Source: Bromus sterilis (lineage: Eukaryota > Streptophyta > Magnoliopsida > Poales > Poaceae). From it: a stretch of DNA of 64,000 bases. The stretch covers positions 290,863,501 to 290,927,500 of the forward strand of contig OX465599.1 in the NCBI GenBank assembly GCA_950022295.1, read 5' to 3'. Under the pieces are notes generated by a model. The model was given only the letters and a program-made list of their open reading frames with translations, made no database searches and was not told the DNA's origin. Positions 44,391-55,871 of this stretch are shown here, one piece after another (the stretch's first letter is position 1; the number at the start of each line of letters is the position of its first letter). A program made the position numbers and the translations under genes.

Positions 44391-45440
44391 GTTTTTGGTG
44401 GAAGCTGGTTTGGGAAGCCTACTACAGCACTGGGCATCTCCCAGGTAGTCAAATGGTGGGATCTTTTTGGTGGAAAGCACAGACTGCACTCTTGGACTAG
44501 TTTAAATGTATGGCTAGATGCACAATTGGAAATGGGACATCTGCATCATTTTGGTTTGACCTCTGGAGCACTCAATGCCTGCACATTCAGTTGCCTCACA
44601 TTTTCTCCTTTGCTAAAAACAAGTCCATTTCTGTTCAAGAGTTCATGGCTACTGAATACATTTAGGACCTTTTCCATCTCCCACTTTCAACCCAAGCCTT
44701 CCAGGAGTTCCAGATCATTGACTCACTTTGTCAAGAATTTAATCTGGGCAGCAACTCTACTAACATGACTAATGGAGCTACATTTGGGGTAGCAAGAAGT
44801 TCAGCACTGCCAGAGCTTATAGTTCCTTGATTGGAGTTAAATCTGTACCACCACACTTCAACTGGATCTGGAAAACCAGTTGCCAACCAAAGCATAAAGT
44901 CTTCTTCTGGTTGCTAATACAAGATAGACTAAACACAAGGAACCTCCTCAGAAGAAAAACTTTCCACCTGCAGAGTTATAACTGTGCAACTCTCAATTGC
45001 CAAAGTGAAGAAACACTGCACCACTTGTTCTGGACATGCCCATTTGCATCTTCTTGCTGGGACTTTATATGCCCAAACAGAACCATCAATGCCTCAATCC
45101 TTGAAGCTATCACTGACATGAAACTAAAACTGAATGTCCCATTCTCAGTAGACATCATAATCATTGTTTCTTGGTGCATATGGATGGCAAGAAATGACAA
45201 AATCTTCAGGAACAAGGCTCCCTCCATGTTACACTGGAAGGAACACTACTTCAGTGAACTGAAACTCTTGAGATTAAGGATCAAAAACAAACATTCAGAG
45301 TCATTCAAAGAATGGCTTGAATCTGCAATGTAAATTCTCTTTGTTTTTTTGGGCTTATCTCAAGCCATGTAAACTTTTGTTATTATTTTAATAAATTAAA
45401 AGCTGCAGTGGGGTTTTGCCCTACTGTTTCCCCCCTCATA
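44391..45440 (+). pseudogene. LINE ORF2 C-terminal part with zinc-binding domain, and LINE 3' end
   Basis: It resumes with KLVWEAYYSTGHLPGSQ and SFWWKAQTAL, typical of the region behind L1-like reverse transcriptase, with several stops between 44500 and 44830. From 44827 it is open to 45333. It shows the reverse transcriptase zinc-binding pattern (NWIWKTSCQPKHKVFFWLL, CQSEETLHHLFWTCPFA). The 3' tail has TTAATAAATTAAAAGCTGCAGTGGGG near 45390, which I associate with Triticeae LINE ends. The end is placed around 45440 but is not exact. Confidence 0.85.
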
Positions 45441-45445
45441 TTCAG

Positions 45446-45683
45446 AGCTGATGGAGAACTGGAGATGCAAGCCTCACATGATTGTTATTGCAGCAACAAT
45501 GATACAAGTAGATGGTATGCACTTCATTGTTTTGCTTTTGTCTGCCTGCTATTGTGTTTAAGTTACCTGCTAACACTTTTAACGCCTTCTTATATACTAA
45601 ATTTCAGGGGCTATCTTGTGTACAACTCACTCTCGGCTGTACTTCAATCCAAACATCAACGAAGCAATAAACTTGAGTGCAAG
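45446..45683 (+). pseudogene. Two exon remnants of an RPA1-like (replication protein A large subunit) protein
   Basis: Exon A (about 45446-45514) reads ENWRCKPHMIVIAATMIQVD and ends at donor GGTATGC. Exon B (45608-45683) starts after TTTCAG and reads AILCTTHSRLYFNPNINEAI. The frame is kept across the inferred 93-base intron. The pattern of a Lys-Pro-hydrophobic strand, then CTTHSRLYFNPNINEA, resembles the OB-fold of plant RPA1-like proteins, including those carried by Helitrons. No start, stop or further exons are certain; without splicing at 45684 the frame stops after about eight codons. Assignment is tentative. Confidence 0.4.
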
Positions 45684-47976
45684 GTGCAATCTGCCTGACT
45701 ACTAGTGTACATGGTGGGTGCCATGCCCCCCTTAGTTTTTGCATCCATAAAAAACATGCTATATTTTAGGCTTAATTAGTGTTTAAATTAGAGATTTGCT
45801 CCTTCTTACCTATTAATTTGGTTCCATTCAAGTAATAGCCCCCTCTTAAATTATGCTCAACCTCCGCAACTGGGACCTACGATACTTTCTCGGATCAAGA
45901 AGTCTTCCAAACTAGAGATTCTTTCAAGATAGCCATAAAGCCCAAATCATCTTGTCAATGATACAGTCCTGGAGTGATAGAGACTATCTAGATATTTTTC
46001 AATGTCCCTAGATTTAGTTTCTATGTTGACATAATTAAGTGTAATATTTAAAAATATAGAAATTGTGAGGTCTGATGTTGTGAACTTTACAACTCAGCTT
46101 AATCTCCTACCAGACTGAAGAATAGTGATTCTTTCTAATCAATGTTTATACGACTATAGATCTATCTGGTGTCAAGAAGCAAAATGGCAGTTATTTCTTC
46201 TAATTTTTTCCCCAGTTTAAACAATATTGTCATACAAGTGTGTTACAATTCTCCATTAAATTACAAAGGAAGGGATCATTTGTGTTTTCCATATTTTGTT
46301 GTCCAAAATAAAGTAAACAAGGTGTTCACAGTCGTCATGCTCGCCGCAGAGCTGCCAATGCAAATCCTGCCCGTCTATCAATGCATGCATATTTTGCACT
46401 TCTAACATGTTTGCTCTATGGTATAGGATGTGCACGAGAATGCAATTCATTACTAATTTGTATGTTGAATGCACATCATAAATCATGCCTTAATTACCTT
46501 CTGGTGCATCAACCGGCCAACCGTGAAAATGTTGATGGCACTAGCTTTCAACGCTCACAATTGTCTTCCTGTCATAAAACACTGCAATGCATCAGCGGTG
46601 CACAAATTTGAAGGCACTATCATCGGATGTCAGGGCTGGCTGTTGCTTTATAAGCACGCCCTGCCTTCATTTCCATTTGCTCCACCACACTTATCCTCAA
46701 AGAAGCCATCTGCTACACGTTCATCTTCTAACGACGCTCATCTACTTCACGTTTCAAAGGTTCATGCTAATTAAATTATCCCATTTTTAGTATAAACTTT
46801 GCTTTTTGTCAGCATTTTTTTGCTAGCATCCACAACTTTGGATGCTATGATCTAAGATGCATGTATGCAAGCGTCTTGTAATGTTGTATTTCTCAAGTTG
46901 CTAATTACCTGGACACCAATGGCGATATTATTATTCCATGGGGATCTAGATGCTCCGATGGTTTGATAGAAGGAAATATTTATATACATGAAATATTCAC
47001 ACCACAACATCATTGATCTACTTATCTTTCCTTTTCTCCAGGTTCCATTTTAGAGCATACACATTTGTGAGGTGTAGAATTTCTCATGAGAGCACCATAA
47101 ATAACGGGTTTAAAGACATACAGTCTCATAGATTTTTTCCTGTAAGATCGTGTGAGTTGTTTTAGCTATTTAGAATTAGATAGAAAGGGGTGATGGATTC
47201 AAGTAGATGTCGCAGATGCTGGTTGGGGCACCACTGCTCTTGTGTGGATGGGTTGTATGATGCAGATAGTATATTGCAACTACATTATTAGCTTGGAATT
47301 TAAGAGCCTAGGAGTCCTCAATTTTCTTGTTTACACTATTTTTTTTCCTTTGAGCTTCATTGTTGCACTCCATTTCTGATGGATGAAAATGGGGTTTTGT
47401 ATGTACTCAAACTTTCTGAAGTTTGACCAAGTTCATAGAACAAAGTATAAGCATTCATACCAAATCAATATCATTAGATCAATCATGCAATATATTTTTG
47501 TATTGTATTATTTGGTACTGTAGTTGTTCTATTTTTTAATATAATTTCATTCAAACTTTGTAAAGATTGACTTAAAACAAAAGTAATATGCAAACTAAAA
47601 GTAAACTAAGGTAGCATATTTTAAATTTACAAATATTTATTCCTCATTCTCTTATGGTATGTTTTTGACATTTTTCTTTCTTTCAGGTTTACCTCTCCCA
47701 TTTGTGCAGTAAGTACAAGGTCTCACCATGTTGAAGACTACTTTCAATTATTTCATTTTCATTATCATTTTGTTACTTTCTACATTATGGGGACTTGAGG
47801 TGATTTGTCAGTTGTATGTCATAGCTTCACTATTATTTTATTAGCTCCATACTAAATGTAGCATGTATCAATTAGATTGTGGTGGTTACCTTAAAAAAAT
47901 GGTTACAAGAAGTCACAGTGGCACAAATTATGTGAGGTTGCCTTCTTGATACATGATGATGTATCCTTGTGAAGTA
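45684..47976. other. Low-copy intergenic DNA without supported genes
   Basis: AT-rich, many stops in all frames. A TATA-like TTTATAAG with a CT-rich stretch at about 46645-46690 has no open frame behind it. At about 47395-47612 there is an eroded copy of the GTTTGACCAAG-containing Stowaway family seen intact at 54922-55179. Confidence 0.6.
47395..47612. repeat. Eroded Stowaway-type MITE
   Basis: Internal motifs AGTTTGACCAAGTTCATAGA, ACCAAATCAATATCATTAGA and a mirrored TTGTAAAGATTGAC indicate a Tc1/mariner MITE. The terminal CTCCCTCCG repeats are no longer recognisable. Confidence 0.5.
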
Positions 47977-48099
47977 CTCCTTTCGTCCCAAATTATTTAT
48001 CGCAAATTTGTCTAGATAAGGATATATCTATACTTGTTTTCGGTATAGATACATCCTTATCTACACAAATCCGCAACAAGTATTTTGGGACGGAGGAAG
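47977..48099. mobile_element. Stowaway MITE (123 bp)
   Basis: Terminal inverted repeats CTCCTTTCGTCCCAAATTAT and ATTTTGGGACGGAGGAAG are flanked by TA on both sides (47975-47976 and 48100-48101). The interior is a near-perfect hairpin around GATAAGGATATATCTATAC. Confidence 0.88.
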
Positions 48100-48509
48100 T
48101 ATATTGCTGCTCAATTTATTGATGCTTTGATAACTTGTGATTTAGAGATTTATATTGAAGATGCACAACATCATTGAAGATTTGATTAGGCTTAAGACAT
48201 AAGGAGACATAATGCTTATATACGAATGTTAATGCGCATAGTTTTTCGCTTCTGTAAAATCTGGAATTATTAGAATAGTGAGACATGCTCAATGTTTAAC
48301 TTATTTTCACATTTTCTTGTATATGAATTCAGACCAATGATCAAGTTGTTGTTTATGTGTGTTGATTAACTGCCATTCTATAAGACAAAATCTAATAACA
48401 TATTGTTGTACGTAATGTTTGTTTGTTAAATGTGTATGGTCCAGAATTCCATTGTGCGTGCATGCTTGATAGGATATCCGGTGCCCATATGGAACGAGTA
48501 TGTAAAGCA

Positions 48510-48754
48510 ATGTTTTGTTGGGATTATGATTTGGAGCTACAGTATTACACTTTTTTGTCGATTTTATGTAAATAATTGTATCTTGACTAGGATTAAGAAG
48601 TTTCGTTTTACACTTACACGTGAGCTATATATGCAAAGACATGTTTTGTTCGGATTATGATTTGGAACTATATTATTACACTTTTTTTTACTTTATTTAA
48701 ATAATTGTATCTGGACTAGGATAAATGAGAAATTTTGTTTTACACTTACACGTG
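48510..48754. repeat. Tandem duplication (period 131 bp) leading to a Helitron-like 3' end
   Basis: Unit 1 (48510-48622) and unit 2 (48641-48754) share ATGTTTTGTT, GATTATGATTTGGA, AAATAATTGTATC and CACTTACACGTG. The second unit runs into the hairpin and CTAG described at 48748-48777. Confidence 0.75.
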
Positions 48755-48777
48755 TGTTGCACGTGCACGCTAACTAG
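48748..48777 (+). mobile_element. Helitron-like 3' terminus
   Basis: Inverted repeat CACGTG-TGTTG-CACGTG is followed after ten bases by CTAG and then T, matching the hairpin plus CTRR end of Helitrons. The 5' end was not located. Confidence 0.5.
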
Positions 48778-48778
48778 T

Positions 48779-49085
48779 TGTTTTGAGAGTGAGAACTTTC
48801 TTCAGGGTGAAAATCCATGATCTATGATCAGGCGATGGCGGTGCCTCTGCACTGTTACCTTCATGAAGGCGTCACTATTGGAGAAACTGAACTTCAGGTG
48901 TTGTCTTGGCGGTGGTTGTGTTGTTGCTATAAGGAATCAAACACTGTAGCGGGACTATTTTCTTTTTTTAGCTTCTTCTTAAATTTTTTTGGTTGAGTGC
49001 ATCTGTACTGCCTTTTGAGCATTGCCTAGTTGCATAGGATGAGTGTAATTGGTATCTTTCCAATATTAATATATTATTCTTTCAA
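48779..49085 (+). repeat. Degenerate retroposon 3' end
   Basis: The tract GGTTGAGTGCATCTGTACTG...GGTATCTTTCCAATATTAATAT followed by a CAAAAAAC A-run resembles the 3' end of a dispersed grass retroposon. No coding sequence remains. Confidence 0.4.
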
Positions 49086-49552
49086 AAAACATAATATAAG
49101 TATACTATTATGTTTTCAATAAGGAGGTGTCCTAAATCTTAATAACCATGTCCTTCAACTCTTGTCCCAACTAGTAAGCTTGTACTTAAATGTAGTCAAA
49201 TAATTATCAAAATATTTTTCTAAATGTACATAATTCTTCGCATATACATGTTTATTATCAATATGTATTTTGTCAGGGGAAGAAAAACTAAATCACGTCG
49301 GCGAAGGTCCAAATAAGTTTAAAAATTGGTAAAATTTTGTAAAATATGTAGAATGTATGGATAGATAATTTATTAACTATTTGTTTAAGAAATATAAAAC
49401 ATGTCTACCAAAATATCTGAAATAAAAGAAAATATACATTATTTTGGAAATAACTAATACACTAAAATGCTTCTTTATTTCTCATTATTGTGATATAGAA
49501 GATTCAATAAAATTTACAGTAGTATGGAAATAATTGATACACTAAAATCTAA

Positions 49553-49627
49553 TCTATAATACCTAAATAGTTCATTCTCACCAATCTTTTTTATCTTCAC
49601 ATGCAAGCTATCCACATAATCAAGTAG
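49553..49627 (+). repeat. Helitron 5'-end copy
   Basis: TCTATAAT, ACCTAAATAGTTCATTCTCA and GCAAGCTATCCACAT match the first 80 bases of the Helitron at 56101-56671. It is preceded by A as expected. No matching 3' end was found nearby, so it may be truncated. Confidence 0.55.
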
Positions 49628-49710
49628 GGTCTCGCTAGGATGTGGAGATCAGGGCAGCAGCAATGGAAATGGAAATAGGAGACGACCTGATAACCACACA
49701 CCGTAGTCAT

Positions 49711-49838
49711 GGCTATGGAAATACAATCAACGTTGGCAGCCACCATGCATGCTACTCTTTCACCACAAACTTGGTTATGGAAGAAATACAATCAATGTTG
49801 GTAGCCATCATGCATGCTAGTCTTACATCCTTCACCAT
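49711..49838. repeat. Imperfect tandem duplication, about 62 bp unit
   Basis: Units 49711-49764 and 49773-49838 share AATACAATCAA, GTTGG, AGCCA and CATGCATGCTA with few substitutions. Confidence 0.75.
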
Positions 49839-50695
49839 TCACTGCTCTTTCTTTATTTATCGTTCTGATCGAATCCATATTCAATTGTATCCGAAGAAAA
49901 AAAATATTGCTGCAAAAATTATGTATATTTAGGCAAGGAATATATGTACCCTTAAATTAATGAAGCATTGGTGCAAAATTATTGGTACAAATGATCACTA
50001 ACTTCCATACTAACCTCTAAATTAGCAAATATTATCTCATTGCCGTTGAACAACCAACAAGGATATGTAGCTCAACAGACTTGAACTAAAAAAAATCATG
50101 AGAAAGTATAGATTATATCAACAACTAGAACCATATGATGATATGACTATTATGTTACTACGAATATAATTGGTGCTAAATTAAATATGCAACTAATAAG
50201 CTAAGCGAAGACCAACGTGATCATATCTATAAACTTGTCTAATTTTGGGTCCTACTACCTTACTGTAGATCAATAGTGCCCCTCTCACATAAACCCTGTA
50301 GATTTACAGTACGGCAATTATTTCTTCCGTCCGATCCATAATGATTAGACGAATGGCTAAAAATTTTTTTTGCTCCAAGTCAGGTAGGTAAATGTAGAGC
50401 CGGCGTTTTTTTTTCAAATCAGGTAGGTAAACCTAGGCCACCGATCCTAGGCCATTCAGCCTCACAAAACGATGTGAGTTTTTACAGCCTCCAATTCTCA
50501 CTGTGTCTCTGAAATATGTTTTCAGCATCCTTGGCTTACCCTATACAGCTGTACCCTCAATATGTGCTCTGTGGTTACAGTGATTCCTCTCCATGCTTCG
50601 ACTCCATTTAACGTTTTAGTATTAGACATAAGTTTATTATATTCCCTTCATGGTTCTATGTTGCCTCTATGTTGCCCATTCGTGTGACACATACA

Positions 50696-50788
50696 CTTTC
50701 TTCGTTCCGAATCACTCGATATGGCTTTAGTTTAAATTTAAATCAAGGTTGAACTAAAGTCATGTAAGTAATTCAGAACGGAGGGAGT
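50696..50788. mobile_element. Degenerate Stowaway-like MITE (about 93 bp)
   Basis: Terminal repeats CTTTCTTCGTTCCGAAT and ATTCAGAACGGAGGGAG, with an internal inverted pair GGCTTTAGTT / AACTAAAGTC. Flanking TA is not intact. It lies about 0.8 kb upstream of the receptor kinase start. Confidence 0.65.
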
Positions 50789-51601
50789 CGTCGTCTTGTT
50801 CTCTCCCTTTTGACTCTTGAAATCCCCATCCGTGTGACTGAGTCGAATCATAAGGAACTCGGAAGGAAAGCCTTGGGAAAGGAGGCCTTTAATTTCCCGA
50901 CCGTGAAACGGAAATGTACTAGTCTCACTCAGCAGACAGCACACTCAAGCTGAAGGTGGGTGGAGCAATAACAACTTGAAAAGTGACAAAACATCAACGA
51001 CCTAGTCCAAATCCATCCAAGTGCAGACTTGTTGGACAGACTTTGACGGCGTCAGAGCGAGGAGTGAATCATTCACGAGCTCACAACAGTACGAGGCCAG
51101 CACCAGATCGATGATTTAATGAAGTCGCCTTCGTTGTTGATGAAACGTTTCCTCTCATTGAAAAAATATTCGTTTTTAATAAAACACCAAATTGTTAAAC
51201 CTGAGATTTGTTCGAAGGATGGGCTGGGAACACTTTTTCTAAATCATCCCACCAGACCGGCGGCGCTGTGTGCATGTGCATGTTGCTTCCGATGGGTGAA
51301 ACATGCACCCGAGTTTCCTTCCCATCGACAACACCCCGGTGGCGGTGGCCCATGTACCATCACCATAGCAGCCTTGAGATTAATAGCGGCGGGGAGCGCA
51401 CAGGTAAGGATCCATTAATGCTCCGAGTCGGCGTCGTCAGTCAGCTTCAAGCCCTTTGATTTCTTCAGCCATCGCTGCTGCGTGTTACTGCTAGCACAAC
51501 AGCGATTCACTTTTTTTCTGAGAGAGAACACGGTACAACAGTTTCATTTATCATATACTCCCCACGCCGATTGATTTCGTGTGCAAGGACAAAGATCGCA
51601 A
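50789..51601 (+). other. Upstream region of the receptor kinase gene
   Basis: No coding frame and no recognisable repeat. A TATA-like ATCATATACT lies at about 51551-51560, only about 50 bases before the ATG. The real transcription start cannot be placed from sequence alone. Confidence 0.4.
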
Positions 51602-54600
51602 ATGGCGCTTCTCAACATCCTCGCCGTGATTCTTGCCACGCTACTACTACTCAGAAGAAGCGATGGCCAGACGCTGAACAACGGGGGTAACATCACCGAC
51701 GGCCAGACGCTGCTCTCCGCCGGCGGCTCGTTCACCCTGGGTTTCTTCTCCCCGTCGCCAACCAAGAGCAAGAGGTACCTCGGGATCTGGTTCACGGCGT
51801 CTGGTACCGACGCCGTCTTGTGGGTGGCCAACCGCGACACCCCGCTCAACACCACCTCCGGCGTCCTGGCGATGAGTACCCGGCTGGGCCTTCGCCTTCT
51901 CGACGCCTCCTCCGGCCACACCGCCTGGTCCTCCAACACCACCGGCGCGTCGGTGGCGCGGCTGCTTGAGTCCGGCAACCTCGTCGTGCTCCTGCGCGAG
52001 CAGAGCTCGAGCAGCACCGCCTTCCAGTGGCAGTCGTTCGACCACCCGTCCAACACCTTGCTCCCCGGCATGAGGTTCGGCAAGAACCTCAGGACCGGCC
52101 TGGAGTGGTCCCTCACGTCGTGGCGCGCCAAGGACGACCCGGCGACGGGGGACTACCGTCGGGTCATGGACACGAGGGGCCTGCCGGACATCGTCACTTG
52201 GCAAGCCAACGGCGGCGCCAAGAAGTACCGCGCCGGCCCGTGGAACGGCCGCTGGTTCAGCGGCGTGCCGGAGATGGATTCAAGCTACAAGCTGTTCAAC
52301 GTACAGATGGTGGACGGCCCCGACGAGGTCACCTACGTCCTCAACACCACGGCCGGCACGCCCTTCACCCGCGTCGTGCTGGACGAGGTCGGCAAGGTGA
52401 AGGTCATGCTGTGGATCCCGTCCAAACGGGCATGGATGGAATTCCCATGGCTGCCTCGCGACGCCTGCGACGCCTACGCGTCATGCGGCGCCTTCAGCTT
52501 GTGCAACGTCGCCGACGCCGCGTCGGCGCCGTCATGCAGCTGCGCCGAGGGGTTCAAGGAAGCCTCCGGCGCCGAGGGGTGCCGGAGGGACGTGCAGCTG
52601 GAGTGCAAGGCGGCGGCGACGGACCGGTTCACGCCTGTGCGCGGCGTGAAGCTCCCCGACACGGACAACGCGACGGTGGACATGGGCGCGACGCTGGAGC
52701 AGTGCAGGGAGAGGTGCCTCGCCAACTGCTCCTGTGTGGCCTATGCCCCCGCCGACATCCGAGGAGGAGAGGGTAATGGCACTGGCTGCGTCATGTGGAA
52801 GGATAACATCGTTGATGTCAGGTACATCGAAAATGGGCAGGATCTCTATCTCAAGTTGGCAAACTCTGAATCTCAATCAGGTAAGCAAAAACTGAAGCAT
52901 TCTGAGGCAAAATTCACCATCTTATCAGCTACGATTAATACTTCCTGTAATATACATTTCTGCAGCTACAAGGAGGCAGAAGGGGCGTGTGGCGAAAATC
53001 TTGGTTCCAGTGATGGCGTCTGTGCTTGTACTCACGGCCGCTGGCATGTACCTTGTTTGGATATGCAAGCTTAGAGGTACTTTTCACAATCAGAGACAGC
53101 CACTTCACCACGAAGAACAATTCAGGCACAGTGGTCTATTTGTAATTGTAAGGTTTATTAATAACAAACAATTGGAATTGCTTTTCCTGTCAGTGAAACG
53201 TCGTAACAAGGATAATTTGAGGAAAGCGATCCTAGGATACTCGACGACTGCGCCAAATGAACTCGGTGATGATAATGTAGAGCTTCCATTTGTCAGCTTT
53301 GGAGACATTGCAGCAGCAACAAACAACTTTTCTGAGGAAAATATGCTCGGCCAAGGTGGCTTTGGAAAGGTTTATAAGGTTAGGGAAAAAAAAATACACT
53401 CTACACATGTGAGGATCATGGCACTGCTTGCTCAACTTAATATTGCTGAAACAAAACAATGCAGGGTACGCTGGGACACAACATACAAGTTGCAATCAAA
53501 AGGCTCGGTCAAAGTTCAGGACAAGGTCTAGAGGAATTCAGAAATGAAATTGTTCTGATTGCAAAATTGCAGCACAGAAACCTGGTTAGGCTTCTAGGAT
53601 GCTGCATCGATGGAGATGAGAAGTTGCTGATTTATGAATACTTACCAAACAGAAGCTTGGATTCCATTATTTTTGGTATGTCTGAACTTATATTTTCAAG
53701 TTTTTTTTTTAAAACATTCTTTTCACAAAAAGAAAAGAGTAACATGTGACATGATTACCTTTGGAATTGGTTAATTTAGATGCTGCAAGTACGTATCTCC
53801 TTGATTGGCCAACACGTTTCAAGATAATCAAAGGAGTATCTAGAGGACTTCTTTATCTCCACCAGGATTCAAGGTTGACTATAATTCACAGAGACCTTAA
53901 AACAAGCAACATACTGTTGGACGCGGACATGAACCCTAAGATATCAGATTTTGGTATGGCAAGAATCTTTGGTGGAAACCAGCATGAAGCAAATACTAAT
54001 CGAGTTGTTGGGACATAGTGAGTATAATCATAGACTTGACTTTTAAAGTGGATTTTATTTCCCTGTACACTTACTCAAAATGTTTATTTCTTTTGAGCAG
54101 TGGTTACATGTCTCCTGAATATGCAATGGATGGCGCGTTCTCCGTCAAGTCAGATACATATAGCTTCGGTGTCATAGTCTTGGAGATAATAAGTGGCTTG
54201 AAGATCGGTTTAACTCATTGCGAGGGCTTCCCTAACCTACTAGCTTATGTAAGTGCACAGCGTTATGCTTATATTTTTATGTTCACAATTCAAACAAATG
54301 CTTTGTAATTTATATGAGATTTGATCCATCGACTCATCAGGCATGGAGCTTATGGATAAATGACAGAGCGATGGATCTTGTGGACTCATCGCTGGCTAAG
54401 AGTTGTTCCTACAATGAAGCTTTACGGTGTATCCAGATAGGACTACTGTGTATGCAAGACAATCCAAACAATAGGCCACTCATGTCATCAGTGGTCACCA
54501 TGCTTGAGAACGAAACTGCACCGCTTCCATTACAAATACAGCCGATGTATTTCTCATATCGGGGAACAACCCAAGGGACAGAAGAAAATACTAGTAGTTC

Positions 54601-54643
54601 TATGAATACCATGAGCCTCACAACGGTGTTAGAGGGACGCTAG
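51602..54643 (+). CDS. G-type lectin S-receptor-like serine/threonine-protein kinase, seven exons, 824 codons
   Basis: Exons by GT-AG sites that keep frame: 51602-52880, 52966-53076, 53194-53378, 53465-53675, 53780-54017, 54101-54248, 54341-54643. ATG 51602 gives a hydrophobic signal peptide (1-22). B-lectin follows with VLWVANRDTPLN (72-83) and LLESGNLVV, then the S-locus glycoprotein region with GPWNGRWFSG (212-221). EGF-like Cys (289-327), PAN (QCRERCLANCSCVAYAP, about 367-383) and a membrane segment (437-459) come next. The kinase has GQGGFGKVYKG (516-526), VAIK Lys537, HRDLK (632-636), DFG (652-654) and YMSPE. Such kinases sit in the plasma membrane and act in defence, stress or recognition signalling; the ligand is unknown. 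All catalytic residues are present. Exon 1 is GC-rich and later exons AT-rich, as in many grass genes. Exact orthology cannot be told here. Confidence 0.93.
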
Positions 54644-54921
54644 TTGTTTGTATTTCTGTTTCTGGAATAGATGTGTAATAGTGCATTAATAGCTTATTTG
54701 TCTTAGAGAAGTTATATAGTGAAATTACATGAAAGATGCAACAATGTAAATTCAAAAATTATGATTTAAAGTTAGCTCTGGTTTCAACTATTGTACTTCG
54801 GAGTTGGGACACGTTGGATGGGCCTAGGATGGGAGATTAGCTTGATGTTAGGAACCAATTATTGCTGGAACTTATGGGTCATGGGCTGCTAGTGTTTTCA
54901 TCTATCCCTTGGGTTGTACTA
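54644..54921 (+). other. 3' flank of the receptor kinase gene
   Basis: AT-rich with no coding frame. AAT-rich stretches near 54720-54770 could serve as polyadenylation elements, but no single canonical AATAAA is evident. Confidence 0.35.
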
Positions 54922-55179
54922 CTCCCTCCGTTCCTTTATATAAGGTGTATTTATTTTTTTCAAAAGTCAAACGATTGCATGTTTGACCAAGTTTTTAGAA
55001 AAATATATCATACCCACAGTACCAAATTTTGAATCATTTAATCTATCATAAAAAGTAATTTCATATTTTATCAACTAGGTATTGTAGATGTTGATGTTTT
55101 ACTCTATAATCTTGGTCAAACATACATACATTTGACTTGCACGGAAAACAATACACCTTATATTTTGGAATGGAGGGAG
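54922..55179. mobile_element. Stowaway/mariner-type MITE (258 bp)
   Basis: Terminal inverted repeats CTCCCTCCGTTCCTTTATAT and AATGGAGGGAG with TA on both sides (54920-54921, 55180-55181). Inner inverted GTTTGACCAAG / CTTGGTCAAAC. It begins about 280 bases behind the receptor kinase stop codon. Confidence 0.88.
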
Positions 55180-55469
55180 TATTACACAGTGTAATATTAC
55201 ACTCGTAGCTTTATTTGTTTTTAGAGAATTTATATTGTTTTTTTTTAGAATTTTAGAGAAGTTATATTGACACTATTACATGGAAAGATGCAAAAAAAAA
55301 AGACAAGAAAGATGCAGATTATTGAAGTTAGCTTTGCTTGCAACTATGGTACTTCGATCACTAGGCCAGGGTGGCAGACTAGCTCGATGTTAGAGGCTAA
55401 TTATTGCTAGGCCTTATGGGCCGTGGTCTAATATAGTCCAAGCGTCCTTTTTTTTTGAACATATAGCCC

Positions 55470-55871
55470 AAGCATCTAGGAGTGCGAATTTCTAGAGGCC
55501 GAACTACACGTAGCCCTTTATTTTTAAAAAATCGTAAAACATATCTAAAAGTTCTGAAAAAATCCGAAAAAAAATCTATGGAAACTTATATGTATTCTGT
55601 ATGAACATGTCAAATTTGGCTTGAAAATATTGTAATATGAAGTCTGCACAAAAAAAATCAGCCCAAAACCAACAACAAAAGGCCCATTTAAAATCAAATA
55701 TTTATCTTTTTTTCATACACCACATGTGAAAGTATAATGGTATGAAAAGTTACACATATGTCATATACATGTGTATATATATTCATTAAAAAATCAATAC
55801 TTTTTTAATAATATAAAATACGTTTTATGACTTGTTCAAACTAAAGGGCTACGTGTATCCGAAGCATCTAG
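55470..55871. mobile_element. Possible Mutator-like MITE with 16-bp inverted repeat
   Basis: TACACGTAGCCCTTTA (55505-55520) and its perfect complement TAAAGGGCTACGTGTA (55842-55857) flank an AT-rich interior. AAGCATCTAG occurs directly at 55470-55479 and 55862-55871, suggesting a 9-10 bp target duplication. However, the left copy lies about 25 bases outside the inverted repeat and the right only 4, so the ends are not exact. Confidence 0.45.

Larger units (their letters stand above)
49086..50695. other. Low-copy intergenic DNA without supported genes
   Basis: AT-rich. It holds a Helitron-type 5' end at 49553 and a 64-bp duplication at 49711-49838 (listed separately). No coding frame. Confidence 0.55.

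Noticed and set aside
46640..46790. TATA-like box with CT-rich stretch as an orphan promoter
   Set aside because: No open frame, splice pattern or conservation evidence behind it; isolated TATA-like strings are common in AT-rich DNA.
51647..52204. Long minus-strand and alternate-frame ORFs inside the kinase exon 1 (also 52027-52776)
   Set aside because: GC-rich third-position bias of the real exon opens other frames; none has a recognisable domain.
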